Positions 26,423 through 36,303 of a DNA stretch of 64,000 bases are shown piece by piece (position 1 is the stretch's first letter; each line of letters starts with the position of its first letter). The DNA is from Streptomyces sp. Tue 6430 (GTDB taxonomy: Bacteria; Actinomycetota; Actinomycetes; Streptomycetales; Streptomycetaceae). Location of the stretch: contig JAKGSH010000010.1 in the NCBI GenBank assembly GCA_021568835.1, forward strand, positions 3,286,001-3,350,000, in the 5' to 3' direction. The position numbers and the translations under genes are program-made. Under the pieces are notes generated by a model. That model saw only the letters and a program-made list of their open reading frames with translations. It made no database searches and was not told the origin of the DNA.

Positions 26423-27032
26423 CGGAAGCGGGCGCCCTGCGCTCGCGGCCTCGCGGGGCCTCGTGGCTTCCGGAGGCCTCGACGATCGTGAAGCGGCTCG
26501 TGTGACGGTAGTGCTCGTGTTCCAGCCCTCCACCGGAGGAGGTACGACGCCCCGGTTCGGGTGGCGGTCGGCGTCAAGCCGGGACTCGGAGGGGGCGGGG
26601 CCGCTAGTGTTTTCGGCATCCATCGGGAACCTGGATCCTCGATATTCGTTGGGAGGAACCGTGGTTCCTCGATGGTCAGGCCCTCGCACTGGGATGGCAG
26701 TCCCGGCGAGGGCCGACGCATGTCCGGGCGCAGGCGGTCACCTGCTGCGCCGAGCGTGGAGCACCGAAGCCCCCGCAAACCCAGCCGAGTTGGCATATTC
26801 ACCCACGCGAGTGAGCCGCGCTCGACGGGAGGGAGGGGTGGGGTTTGGCAGGGGTTTTTTCCCTGAGAGTTCTTGGAGAAGACCGCCCCCGACGCCGGAG
26901 CCCGAGTTCTCGGGTCCCGGCGCCAGGATCCGATTCCGTGACGTACGCCGCCGGGTGGAGTCGGCACCACCGCGTGCCGTGCGGTCCGCGACGGTCTCCG
27001 GGGGAAGGCCGTCGACCCGCCGTCCCCGCGCC
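26423..27032. other. Gap without a supported gene; ECF-like promoter at 26626-26650
   Basis: GGAAC at 26626-26630 and CGTT at 26647-26650, spaced by 16 bases, match the SigE/SigR class of Streptomyces promoters. A GTG at 26661 just downstream opens a long frame, but codon use (CGA, TCA, AGA) is not coding-like. CCATCGGGAACC and GGTTCCTCGATGG form a near inverted repeat across the promoter. CAGGGG-TTTTTT-CCCTG at about 26851-26868 could be a terminator, giving a possible 200-nt RNA. Confidence 0.45.
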
Positions 27033-27434
27033 TCAGCGGTCGTCGGGGTCGTCGCGCGGCACCAGCGTGACCCGGTGCAGGTTGCAGGTGAAGGGGGACG
27101 GCGCGGGGGAGGCGACCGGGCCCTGGGACAGGTGGGCCTTGAGGGCGACGCTGACCAGGCTCATCAGCAGGTCCACGTCGGTGTCGCAGTCGAGGTGGAC
27201 GGTGACCCAGCGGGAACCGGGAACCACCCGTACCGCCGTGGAGTCCATGAGGTCGGAGTGGATCCGCTGGATGGCCGGGACGGTCAGGTGCAGGTCGACG
27301 TCCCGGTCGGAGTGGAAGTGGAGTATCTCGCTGTGGACGGAGCGCAGGGCCCGTCCTGCGCCGCAACTGGCCTGTCCTGTACTGAGGTCGGGCCAGACTT
27401 CCAGTCGCGCCATGGCGCGATCGGCCAGAGTCAT
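27033..27434 (-). CDS. Luciferase-domain (DUF5519) protein
   Basis: 133 residues with the small luciferase-like domain seen in many Streptomyces proteins: ILHFHSDRDVDLHLT (about 37-51) and SRWVTVHLDCDTDVDLLMSL. His-rich and probably ligand-binding; no demonstrated enzyme role. ATG at 27434, alternative at residue 8. Divergent from the secreted protein gene at 27563. Confidence 0.75.
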   Translation of the reverse strand: MTLADRAMARLEVWPDLSTGQASCGAGRALRSVHSEILHFHSDRDVDLHLTVPAIQRIHSDLMDSTAVRVVPGSRWVTVHLDCDTDVDLLMSLVSVALKAHLSQGPVASPAPSPFTCNLHRVTLVPRDDPDDR

Positions 27435-27562
27435 GTGCCCATGGTCGCTCGATCACCGCCCGGCTACCAGGGGTTGAACGAAATGTAACCGGGGTGTGAG
27501 GTCGCCCTCGCGCGCCGTGCGCCGAGGGTGACGTTTCCGCCACCCCGCGCGCTGTGATCAAC

Positions 27563-29922
27563 ATGAGCTTCGAATTCGAACGCACGCACGATATCGCCCG
27601 TCGTTCCGCCCGTCGTCTCGCACTCCTCCTCGCCGTCGCCTCCGTCCCCGTCCTCGCCGGCCTCGCCGTCCCGACCACCGCCCGCGCCGAGGACCCCGCC
27701 GCCCTCGTGCTGCCCGCCCCGGCGAGACACGTCCCGGTCCAGGACACGCTGTACGCCGCGGGCGACACCGGCTACCTGCACCGCCGCGAGACGACCGACG
27801 GTTCCGCCGCGACGTACCAGTGGCACGGCTACGACGGCACCGAGCGCACGGTCGACGGCTTCACCGGCAAGGTGCCGGGCCAGCAGGGCTACTACGGCGC
27901 CGGCACCGACCTGCTGCCCGTGCCGGTCGACGCGAGCGGGGTCGTCGAACTGCGCGACCCGGCGACCGGCGGGTCGACCCGACTGACCGTGCCGGACGGC
28001 CAGTACACCGTCGGCTCGTTCGGCGGGACGGTGCTCACGATCTCGTACAACGACGTCTGGCAGGTCGACAAGCTGCACATCCTCCGCGTCCAGGACGGCG
28101 TCACCACCGACACGGCCGTGGACCCGGCGGCCGGCGAACGGTTCGACCGGTACCCGGTCGTCGCCGGGACGGGACGACCGCCGTCGTACGGTTCGCGCGC
28201 GGCCGCACGATCGGCGTCCTCGACCTGGCCACCGGCACCCTCACGCCCGTCACCTCCCGCGTCGCCGTAGACGAGTCCTGGAACATCCAGGCCGCCGTCT
28301 CGCCCACCCACATCGCCTGGTACCAGCAGGGCATGAGCACCGCCCGCGTCGTCCGCCGCGACGACCCGGCCGGGACCCAGACCTCCGTCGCGGTGCCGGC
28401 CTCCGGCGCGGACATCCCCGTCGTCGGCCTCGCCGGGGACTGGCTGCTGACCTCCTACCGGCTCGCCGCGCCCACCGGGCAGAACCCGCCGCTGCGCGAC
28501 GGAGGCCCCCTCAAGGCCACCCCGATCAGCGGCGGTTCACCCGTCACCCTGCTCGCCGCCGCCCAGCCCGACCTGTTCCAGGTCCCCGGCGGCGGAGCCG
28601 TCACCGTGGGCGGCGCGGACGCGGGCGACTGGGCCGTCCGCCGGGTGGAGACCGGCGCCGACGGCGCACCGGTCCTGCGCACCCTGTCCGAGGTGCCCGC
28701 CCGGCCCGCCACCCTGCGCGGAATCGCCCTGGGCGGCGGCCGGTTGGTCACCAAGGAGGAGGACAGCGCGCCGCTCCCCGCCTACCTGACCCGCAAGGTC
28801 ACCCTGGCCGGAGCGCCGACCGCCGGACCCCGCTCGCAGGTCACCACCGCACCCCTGGGCGACAGTTACGGCCAGCCCCTCGCCGCCGGGGACGGCTCCG
28901 TCGTGCACGTCCGCCACGACGACGCCACCCAGCGCGACGTCCTCGTCCGCGCCACCGCCGACGGCGCCCGCACCGAGGTCGTGCCGTTCGACCGTGCCGC
29001 CCCCTCGACCTCCGGCCGCGGCCTGCGCGACGCCTTCGGCCGGTACGCGGTCTACGGCGGCGGCGACGAACGGGCCGTCGTCGACTTCGAGGCCCCCGGC
29101 GGCCCGGCCGTCGTCCAGCGGCTCACCACCCCCGCGGCGGCCCTGTGGGGCTCCACCCTGTGGACCACCGACGGCACCGGCGGCCGCATCGAGGCCCGCG
29201 ACCTGGTGACCGGTCAGGTCACCGCGCACACCGTCGACGCCTCCTGCCAGATCCGCGACCTGCGGACCGTGGGCCGCTGGGTGTACTGGGACTGCCTCGG
29301 CCAGGACGTCGTCGGCGGCGACCCCACCACCCCCTTCGGCGTGCACGACCTCGTGACCGGCGCCGACATCGCCCTGCCCGCGCGCGGCACGCTCGGGGAC
29401 GGCTTCGTCGTCGACCACGACACCGACGCCGGCCTGCTCCGGCTCACCGACTTCCACACCGGCACCGCGGCAGCCCCGCGCACCCTCACCGACCTGCCGG
29501 CCGTGCCGGGCTGGAAGAACCACGACGTCGACAAGTTCGGCGGCGGCGTCGCCTGGCTGGAGACCAACGGCACCGCCCACGTCGTACCGAGCGGCGTCCC
29601 CGTCCAGCCGCTCACCGTGACCGCGGCCCAGGCCCCCGCGGCGTACACCCGGACCGCCGGCGCCGCCTGGACCCCGGCCTGGCAGCTGTCCAGGCCGGCG
29701 ACCGGCGCGAAGCTGTTGATCAAGCGGAAGACGAAGGTCCTGCGCACCCTCGACGCGACGCCGGCCGGCGCCGCGCTGACGGCCGCCTGGGACGGCGCCC
29801 TCGCCGACGGCACCCCCGTCCCGGCGGGGACGTACACCTGGGAACTGACGGCGGCCCCGGAGGACGGCACGGGAGCGGGGATCACGCTCTCCGGGAGCGT
29901 CACGGTGACCGACGGGGCGTAG
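27563..29922 (+). CDS. Secreted beta-propeller-like protein with FlgD-type Ig domain (frameshifted)
   Basis: About 786 residues. ATG at 27563 (GTG 27554 possible) opens a Sec signal ending PTTARAE. Repeats of strand-rich blocks (WNIQAAVSPTHIAWYQ, FGRYAVYGGGDERAVVDF, GRWVYWDCLGQDV) suggest a propeller. The C-end (about 700-785; GTPVPAGTYTWELTAAPEDG) is a FlgD-like Ig fold. The N-terminal frame ends at 28270 but loses sense after GGG at 28166-28168; one more G continues DGTTAVVRFARGR in the next frame. Relatives are widespread in Streptomyces. Exported; ligand unknown. Confidence 0.8.
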
Positions 29923-29989
29923 CGGACCGACGGCCCGCGCCGGGCGTGGGGGCGGCGGCGCCCCCACGCCCGGCGTCCTCAGCGCTCCC

Positions 29990-30370
29990 TCACTGATCCG
30001 CGTACCTGAGGTCCCCGATCGTCCACGCGCTCACGTCCTCCAGGGCGACGCGGTACATGCCGCCCGTGTCGGGGAGGCCGACGCTGCCCTGGAGGATGCG
30101 TGCCACGTGGAAGTGCAGGTGGGTGGGCCGGGCGGCCCGCGGTTCGGGGGGTGCGCCGGTTGCCTGCGGGCGGGTGAACACCGAGGAGAACGCGCCGAGT
30201 TGGTCGGAGGCCTCGAGCACCTCCGCCACCCGCTGCTTCCACAGGGTCTCCGGGGCGAGCCGGCCCGTGATCACGGCTCCGGGAACCACCACGGTGAGGG
30301 ACATCCGGCTGTTGTGCTCCGACTCCACCCTTGCGGCGATGTCGACGAGCAGGTCATCAGCGTGCTCCAT
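29990..30370 (-). CDS. Conserved hypothetical protein
   Basis: 126 residues from ATG 30370 (MEHADDLLVDIAARVESEHN). Soluble, alpha/beta, with LTVVVPGAVITGRLAPETLW, THLHFHVARILQG and VALEDVSAWTIGDL. It resembles a Streptomyces family sometimes annotated as gas-vesicle accessory GvpU, but no gas-vesicle genes are here, so I leave it unnamed. Starts 12 bases after the ABM gene stop and is probably cotranscribed with it. Confidence 0.75.
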   Translation of the reverse strand: MEHADDLLVDIAARVESEHNSRMSLTVVVPGAVITGRLAPETLWKQRVAEVLEASDQLGAFSSVFTRPQATGAPPEPRAARPTHLHFHVARILQGSVGLPDTGGMYRVALEDVSAWTIGDLRYADQ

Positions 30371-30381
30371 GAGTGTGAAGC

Positions 30382-30729
30382 CTACTCGGTGGCGGGTCCG
30401 CTCTGCCCGGGGGTGGCCTGCTGGACCACCTCGAAGGACCACAGCGTGGCACCCGAGGCGGCCGGTTTCCGCTGCTCGGCGCCCTCGGCGCCGCCCCCGC
30501 CGCCGTGCGCCGCCTGCGCCCGCCCGGACATCCAGTTCTGGAAGTCCTCCTCGCTGCGCCAGCGCGTGTAGACGAGGTAGGTGTCGGTGCCCTCCACGGG
30601 GCGCAGCAGCTCGAACCACTCGAACCCGTCCGAGTTCTCGACCGCGCCCGCCCGCGCCGCGAACCGCTTCTCCAGCGTCTCGCGCTGCTCCTCGGGAACG
30701 GTCAGCACATTGATCTTGACGATGCTCAT
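30382..30729 (-). CDS. Antibiotic biosynthesis monooxygenase (ABM) domain protein
   Basis: 115 residues. Ferredoxin-like ABM fold (residues 1-75; VPEEQRETLEKRFAARAG, GFEWFELLRPVEGTDTYLVY and WRSEEDFQNW). The N-N/W pattern resembles heme-degrading IsdG types as well as quinone-forming monooxygenases, so the activity is open. ATG at 30729. Tail is Gly/Ala-rich. Confidence 0.82.
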   Translation of the reverse strand: MSIVKINVLTVPEEQRETLEKRFAARAGAVENSDGFEWFELLRPVEGTDTYLVYTRWRSEEDFQNWMSGRAQAAHGGGGGAEGAEQRKPAASGATLWSFEVVQQATPGQSGPATE

Positions 30730-30874
30730 GCCCCCATTGTCCGCCGTCCACGGGGCGGGCGGGCACCGGTCCCGGCGGTTCGTGGCGGACGGCATGGCCT
30801 CCTCCGGGGAAGTGGCCTCCTCCGGGGAGGTGGTCCGCGCCGTGCTCGCACCGGTCGGGGCGTGTTCGCACCGG

Positions 30875-31270
30875 TCAGCCGGAACCCCGTCCCGGGCCGG
30901 GACCCGAGGGCGGACCCGAGCGGGAGGGCTCGGGCGCGGCGGAACCCGGCGCCCGGCCCGCGGCCCGACGGTACTCGTCGTTGATCCGCCGGGCCTCCTC
31001 GAGCTGGTCCTCCAGGATGACGATGCGGCACGCGGCTTCGATCGGAGTGCCCTTGTCGACCAGCTCGCGGGCGCGGGCGGCGATCCGCAGCTGGTAGCGC
31101 GAGTACCGGCGGTGCCCGCCCTCCGAGCGGAGCGGACTGATCAGGCGGGCCTCCCCGATGGCCCGGAGGAAACCGGGGGTGGTGCCGAGCATCTCGGCCG
31201 CCCGGCCCATCGAGTACGCCGGGTAGTCGTCGTCGTCCAGACGACCGCTGAGCGGGTTGTCTGCTGTCAT
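30875..31270 (-). CDS. MerR-type HTH regulator
   Basis: 131 residues. Winged HTH at about 20-75 (YSMGRAAEMLGTTPGFLRAIG, then SEGGHRRYSRYQL). A helical region follows (about 78-105, possible dimer coil) and a Pro/Ser-rich disordered tail. No ligand-binding domain. ATG at 31270 after GAGGTGAC. A strong hairpin lies in its 5' leader. Encoded next to DEAD-box helicase and cold-shock genes, as in some other actinobacteria, suggesting a stress role. Confidence 0.83.
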   Translation of the reverse strand: MTADNPLSGRLDDDDYPAYSMGRAAEMLGTTPGFLRAIGEARLISPLRSEGGHRRYSRYQLRIAARARELVDKGTPIEAACRIVILEDQLEEARRINDEYRRAAGRAPGSAAPEPSRSGPPSGPGPGRGSG

Positions 31271-31295
31271 GTCACCTCGTTGATCGCCGCGTAGA

Positions 31296-31331
31296 AGGGG
31301 CCCCTGCCGTTGTCCGGCACTCGGGCCCCTG
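31296..31331 (-). promoter_or_regulatory. Hairpin in the 5' leader of the MerR-type gene
   Basis: AGGGGCCC (31296-31303) pairs with GGGCCCCT (31324-31331), and inside TGCCG pairs with CGGCA. On the minus strand it is followed by TTCTACG, 26 bases before the start codon. It may be an attenuator or a stabilising leader structure. Confidence 0.5.
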
Positions 31332-31435
31332 AGGAGATTCAACACCGTCCACCGGTCCCGCCGCCGTGCCGGTCCGCCGTTACGGGTGTCCCGCTCCGGG
31401 GTGCCCCGCATCGGACCGCCTCCGGCCGGGCATGC

Positions 31436-31473
31436 GGAAGGGCCCCGCCGACGACCGCCGGCGGGGCCCTTCC
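31436..31473 (-). terminator. Terminator of the DEAD-box helicase gene
   Basis: GGAAGGGCCCCGCCG (31436-31450) and its exact complement (31459-31473) around an eight-base loop, 65 bases past the helicase stop. Confidence 0.75.
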
Positions 31474-31537
31474 GTACAGGTGGGAGGCGGTTTTCCGGCC
31501 GTTCCCGCACGCCCTGGGGCGTGGTGTCCGAGGCTGA

Positions 31538-33103
31538 TCAGGCCGCCGAACCGAAGGAGGAGCGGCGCTGGGACCGGCCGCGCGAGGACGCCGCGTCGCC
31601 GGAGGACCGGCCCCGCTCGCCGCCGCGCTCGCCACCGCGTGCGCCCCGCTCACCGCTGCGCTCACCGCCGCCGCCGCGACCGCGGCGGCCGCGGGAGGAC
31701 GAGCCGCCCGCGGAGGCGGAGCGCCGGGGGCGCTCCACGACCGGCGCGGCGATCACGACGGGGACGCCGGACGGAGCCTGCGCACCGGTGATGCGGCTCA
31801 GCTCCTCCTCGCCCGAGCGGACCGTCGTCACCCGTGCGGTGACACCGGCGGCGGCCGTCAGCCGGCTCATGGCGCGCCGCTGGTCCGGGGTCACCAGGGT
31901 GACCACACTGCCGGACTCGCCCGCACGGGCGGTACGGCCGCCGCGGTGCAGGTAGTCCTTGGGGTCGGTCGGCGGATCCACGTTGACGACCAGGTCCAGG
32001 CTGTCGACGTGGATGCCGCGCGCGGCCACGTTCGTCGCGACGAGCACGCTCACGTGGCCCGTCTTGAACTGGTCCAGCGTCCGGGTGCGCTGCGGCTGGG
32101 ACTTGCCGCCGTGCAGCGCGGCGGCGCGCACGCCGCTGTTCAGCAGGTGCTTGGTCAGCCGGTCCACCGCGTGCTTGGTGTCCAGGAACATGATCACGCG
32201 GCCGTCGCGGGCCGCGATCTCGGTGGTCGTGCGCTGCTTGTCCGCGTCCTGGACGTGCAGGACGTGGTGCTCCATCGTGGTGACCGCGCCGGCCGACGGG
32301 TCGACGGAGTGGACGACCGGGTCGGAGAGGTAGCGGCGGACCAGCCGGTCGACGTTGCGGTCCAGGGTGGCCGAGAACAGCATCCGCTGCCCGTCGGGCT
32401 TCACCTGGTCGAGCAGCGCGGTGACCTGCGGCATGAAGCCCATGTCGGCCATCTGGTCGGCCTCGTCGAGGACGGTGATGGCGACCTCGTCGAGGCGGCA
32501 GTCGCCCCGGTCGATGAGGTCCTTCAGCCGTCCCGGCGTGGCCACGACGACCTCGGCGCCGGCCCGCAGGGCGCTCGCCTGGCGGCCGATCGACATGCCG
32601 CCGACGACGGTGGCCAGCCGCAGCCGCACGGAGCGGGCGTACGGGGTGAGCGCGTCGGTGACCTGCTGCGCCAGCTCGCGGGTCGGCACCAGGACGAGGG
32701 CCAGGGGCTGACGCGGCTCGGCCCGCCGGCCCGCCGTACGGGCGAGCAGGGCGAGGCCGAAGGCGAGGGTCTTGCCGGAGCCGGTGCGGCCACGGCCGAG
32801 GACGTCACGGCCGGCCAGGGAGTTCGGCAGGGTCGCGCCCTGGATGGGGAACGGGACGGTCATGCCCTCGCCGGCCAGCGCGGCCGACATCGGCGCGGGC
32901 AGCCCCAGGTCGTCGAACGACTCGACGGCGGGCAGCGGGGGCGTCACCGTCTCCGGCAGCGCGAACTCGCCCTGCTGCGCCATCGGCCGGCGGCCGGCGC
33001 CGCCCTGCGAACGACGGGGCGCGGAGGAGCGGTTGCCGGAGGAGCGCTGCGGGGCGCCTGCGGAGCGGCTGTAGGAGCGGGCACCGGAACGTGCACGGTT
33101 CAT
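31538..33103 (-). CDS. DEAD-box ATP-dependent RNA helicase
   Basis: 521 residues. Q-motif region FDDLGLPAPMSAAL, Walker A GRTGSGKT, PTRELAQQ, TPGRLKDL, DEAD in VLDEADQM, SAT in LFSATLD, and HRGGRTARAG. Unwinds RNA, typically for ribosome assembly or mRNA decay in the cold. The N-end is Arg/Ser-rich and the C-end is an RG/RGG-like RNA-binding tail. ATG at 33103 after GGAAGG. The cold-shock protein gene lies 228 bases upstream on the same strand, separated by a terminator that may be partial. Confidence 0.93.
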   Translation of the reverse strand: MNRARSGARSYSRSAGAPQRSSGNRSSAPRRSQGGAGRRPMAQQGEFALPETVTPPLPAVESFDDLGLPAPMSAALAGEGMTVPFPIQGATLPNSLAGRDVLGRGRTGSGKTLAFGLALLARTAGRRAEPRQPLALVLVPTRELAQQVTDALTPYARSVRLRLATVVGGMSIGRQASALRAGAEVVVATPGRLKDLIDRGDCRLDEVAITVLDEADQMADMGFMPQVTALLDQVKPDGQRMLFSATLDRNVDRLVRRYLSDPVVHSVDPSAGAVTTMEHHVLHVQDADKQRTTTEIAARDGRVIMFLDTKHAVDRLTKHLLNSGVRAAALHGGKSQPQRTRTLDQFKTGHVSVLVATNVAARGIHVDSLDLVVNVDPPTDPKDYLHRGGRTARAGESGSVVTLVTPDQRRAMSRLTAAAGVTARVTTVRSGEEELSRITGAQAPSGVPVVIAAPVVERPRRSASAGGSSSRGRRGRGGGGERSGERGARGGERGGERGRSSGDAASSRGRSQRRSSFGSAA

Positions 33104-33276
33104 GCGGGGAACCTTCCTTGATGCGGCGCGTATCAAGGAATTCCCGGAACACGTGAAAGGCACGGGGAATTGCGAGAACGAGCCGGAGTGGGTGGGGCCG
33201 GAACAGATGGACGGGAAACACGTCACCGTCCTGCGGGAAATCAGGTCATCCCGCGCGGCACCCGGAAAAGCGGCGA

Positions 33277-33310
33277 GCCGGAGCCCGCACCCCACGGTGC
33301 GGGCCCCGGC
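33277..33310 (-). terminator. Terminator of the cold-shock gene
   Basis: GCCCGCACC (33283-33291) pairs with GGTGCGGGC (33296-33304) around a four-base loop; outer GCCGG and CCGGC extend it across a small bulge. It lies 22 bases past the stop at 33332. Confidence 0.65.
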
Positions 33311-33331
33311 TGCGTCACGCGTCAGGCAGGG

Positions 33332-33535
33332 TCAGGCGGGAACGATGTTCTCCGCCGTCGGGCCCTTCTGGCCCTGAGCGATGTCGAACGACACCTTCTG
33401 GCCTTCCTGGAGCTCACGGAAGCCCTGGGTCGCGATGTTCGAGTAGTGAGCGAAGACGTCGGGACCGCCGCCGTCCTGCTCGATGAAGCCGAAGCCCTTT
33501 TCAGAGTTGAACCACTTCACGGTGCCGCTGGCCAT
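33332..33535 (-). CDS. cspA: Cold-shock protein (CspA family)
   Basis: 67-residue single OB-fold nucleic-acid chaperone, full length. RNP1 KGFGFIEQ and RNP2 VFAHYSNI are intact. ATG at 33535 with AAGGAG. Binds single-stranded RNA/DNA and melts structure. The 5' leader appears long (over 90 bases, with a TACTGT -10-like element near 33645), as in other csp genes where the leader senses temperature. Confidence 0.95.
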   Translation of the reverse strand: MASGTVKWFNSEKGFGFIEQDGGGPDVFAHYSNIATQGFRELQEGQKVSFDIAQGQKGPTAENIVPA

Positions 33536-34068
33536 TTTGTTCTCCTTCGGGACGGTTCGGAGTCACCCTGTGTGCCTCCGGTCGCCGTGATGATCACCCC
33601 GATGGAAAAACCTTCTGGCAACCACAACTGCAACTGACGACGACAGTAGCACGGCGCGTTCGGCCGAGTGGGCGGCGCAATTTCCCCTGGTGAGCGGGGT
33701 GCGGGAATATTCCCCGGGCACTGCGTCAATTTCTCATCCGGTGACCACAGATATTGCTCCGCCGACGCCCTCGTCTTCCGGCCGGAGACGCCCGGGGCAC
33801 CCCGTGACCTCCTGCGACGGCCGCTGCGGGCGCCGCCCCGCGCGAAACCCGCGCAGCCCCGAATTCCCTCCGAGTGCGACGAAGGACACATCGGCGGGAA
33901 CACGAGTCCGATGCGCGGACCGGCCCGTAGTCCTGCCGGTGGATCCCGCGGGGCCGGCCGTACTGCGTTCTCAGTAGGAGGAATTGTCGGCAGGCGGACG
34001 ACGACGGGCGGGGGGTGGCGCGGGGAGTCTGGGCGGACAGTCGGCACCAGATGCGGAGACCCCCTGTC
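33536..34068. other. Divergent gap: csp leader and promoter region
   Basis: 33536-33660 is the probable 5' leader and promoter of the cold-shock gene. 33661-34068 holds no gene. It contains the 12-base perfect palindrome GGGAATATTCCC at 33703-33714 and several AT-rich patches unusual for this DNA, plausible operator sites for either neighbour. Confidence 0.5.
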
Positions 34069-36303
34069 GTGGCTACTTTCCTCTATCGCGTGGGCCGCCT
34101 GGCCTTCCGGCGGCGCTGGTACGTCGCCCTGGTCTGGGCGGCGGTCCTGGCCGCCGTCGGGCTGGGCGCCCTCACCGCACCCGCGTCCTCCGACGAGGGG
34201 TTCTCGATGCCGGGCATCGAGTCCCAGAAGGCGTTCGACCTGCTGGAGGAGCGCTTCCCCGGGGCCTCGGCCGACGGCGCCACCGCGCGGGTCGTCTTCG
34301 TCGCGCCGGACGGGCAGAAGGTGACCGCGGCCGGGAACCGGCGGGCCGTGGAGGACGCGGTGGCCGGCCTGGCCGGCGGACCGCAGGTGGCGAGCGCCGC
34401 CGACCCGTTCCAGGCGCGGGCGGTCAGCGCGGACGGCTCGACGGCGTACGCGACCGTCACCTACGAGGTCGCGGCGAACGACCTCACCGACGACAGCAGG
34501 GCCCGTCTGGACCGGGCCCTCGACGACGCCCGTGACGCCGGGCTGACCGTCGAGGCCGGCGGGAACGCGCTGGAGAACGGCGCGGGGCCGGGCGGCGTCG
34601 CCGAGATCGTCGGCGTCGCGATCGCCGCGGTCGTCCTGCTCGTCACCTTCGGTTCGCTCGCCGCGGCCGGACTGCCCCTGCTGACCGCGATCATCGGCGT
34701 CGGCGTGAGCATGGCCGCGATCACGGCCCTCTCCGAGGCCCTCGGCCTGTCCACGACGACCGGCACCCTGGCGATGATGCTCGGTCTGGCGGTCGGCATC
34801 GACTACGCCCTGTTCGTCGTCTCCCGCTACCGCGAGGAACGGGGCCACGGCCGCACGCCCGAGGAGGCGACCGGTCTCGCGGCCGGCACCGCCGGGTCGG
34901 CCGTCGTCTTCGCGGGCCTCACCGTCGTCATCGCCCTGGCCGGACTCTCCGTCGTCGGCATCCCGATGCTCACCAAGATGGGCCTGGCCGCGGCGGGCGC
35001 GGTTGTCCTCGCCGTACTGATCGCGCTGACGCTGGTGCCGGCGTTCCTCGGGTTCTGGCCGAACGCCGTGCTGGCCCGCAGGGCCCGCACCGGGGTCCGC
35101 GCCGGGGATCGTGCCGGCGGCCGCGCCGGTGACAACGGCGGCACCCGCTGGGCGCGGTTCGTGCTGCGCCGCCCGCTGCCCGTGCTGCTGCTCGGCGTGG
35201 TGGGCCTGGGCGCGCTCGCGCTGCCCGTGGCCGACCTGCGACTGGGCATGCCGGGCGACGAGGCGAAGCCCGCCTCCACCACCGAGCGCCGGGCCTACGA
35301 CGCGCTCGCCGACGGCTTCGGACCCGGCTTCAACGGGCCCCTGACCGTCGTCGTCGACGCGCGGGGCGACGACGGCCCGGAGGCGGCCGTCCGGTCCGTC
35401 GCCGACCGCATCGGCGGCACCGAGGGCGTCGTCTCCGTCTCCCCGGCCCGGTTCGACGAGGCCGGCGACACCGCCGTCTTCTCGGTCGTGCCGTCCACCG
35501 CGCCGACCGACGAGCGCACCAAGGACCTGGTGAAGACCATCCGGGGCGAGCGCCCCGGCCTCGAGACGGAGACCGGCGCGACCTTCGAGGTCACCGGCAG
35601 CACCGCGCTGAACATCGACATCGCCGACAAGGTCCAGGCCGCGCTGGTCCCGTACCTGATCGTCGTGGTCGGCCTGGCGGTCGTGCTGCTGATGCTGGTC
35701 TTCCGGTCCCTGCTCGTCCCGCTCAAGGCGGCCCTCGGGTTCCTGCTGTCGGTGCTGGCCTCCCTCGGCGCGGTCGTCGTGGTCTTCCAGCAGGGACACG
35801 GCGCCGGGATCCTCGGCGTGGAGCAGACCGGCCCGATCATGAGCCTGATGCCGATCTTCCTGGTGGGCATCGTGTTCGGCCTCGCCATGGACTACGAGGT
35901 CTTCCTCGTCTCCCGCATGCGCGAGGCGTACGTCCACGGCGAGCGGCCCGGCCAGGCGGTGACGTCCGGCTTCCGGCACAGCGCCCGGGTGGTCGTGGCC
36001 GCCGCGCTGATCATGATCGCGGTCTTCGCCGGGTTCATCGGCGAGCACGACTCCATGATCAAGATGATCGGGTTCGGGCTGGCCGGAGCCGTCCTCTTCG
36101 ACGCCTTCGTCGTGCGGATGGCGATCGTGCCCGCCGTGCTCGCCCTGCTCGGCGACAAGGCCTGGTGGCTGCCCGCGTGGCTGGACCGGATCCTGCCCCG
36201 CGTCGACGTGGAGGGCGAGGCGCTCGCCCACCGGCCCGGCCCCGGCGACCGGGACCCGGCCGGCGAGCCGGCCGCCGCCGGACTGGAGCCAGCCCGCACC
36301 TGA
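34069..36303 (+). CDS. MMPL family RND-type transporter
   Basis: About 744 residues, twelve helices in two halves. First half has helix 1 (about 15-35), a periplasmic loop and the SSD-like bundle with GLAVGIDYALFVVSRYREE; the second repeats GLAMDYEVFLVSRMREA. The Asp-Tyr pairs match the proton relay of MmpL proteins. Exports lipids or hydrophobic drugs. GTG at 34069 is preferred because GGAGA precedes it; ATG 34051 and GTG 34015 are upstream alternatives. No TetR or lipid-synthesis gene next to it. Confidence 0.9.
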   Translation: MATFLYRVGRLAFRRRWYVALVWAAVLAAVGLGALTAPASSDEGFSMPGIESQKAFDLLEERFPGASADGATARVVFVAPDGQKVTAAGNRRAVEDAVAGLAGGPQVASAADPFQARAVSADGSTAYATVTYEVAANDLTDDSRARLDRALDDARDAGLTVEAGGNALENGAGPGGVAEIVGVAIAAVVLLVTFGSLAAAGLPLLTAIIGVGVSMAAITALSEALGLSTTTGTLAMMLGLAVGIDYALFVVSRYREERGHGRTPEEATGLAAGTAGSAVVFAGLTVVIALAGLSVVGIPMLTKMGLAAAGAVVLAVLIALTLVPAFLGFWPNAVLARRARTGVRAGDRAGGRAGDNGGTRWARFVLRRPLPVLLLGVVGLGALALPVADLRLGMPGDEAKPASTTERRAYDALADGFGPGFNGPLTVVVDARGDDGPEAAVRSVADRIGGTEGVVSVSPARFDEAGDTAVFSVVPSTAPTDERTKDLVKTIRGERPGLETETGATFEVTGSTALNIDIADKVQAALVPYLIVVVGLAVVLLMLVFRSLLVPLKAALGFLLSVLASLGAVVVVFQQGHGAGILGVEQTGPIMSLMPIFLVGIVFGLAMDYEVFLVSRMREAYVHGERPGQAVTSGFRHSARVVVAAALIMIAVFAGFIGEHDSMIKMIGFGLAGAVLFDAFVVRMAIVPAVLALLGDKAWWLPAWLDRILPRVDVEGEALAHRPGPGDRDPAGEPAAAGLEPART

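Noticed and set aside
26661..27488. Frame from GTG 26661 as a protein gene
   Set aside because: Codon use is unlike the genome, it runs antisense through the DUF5519 gene, and no domain is visible.
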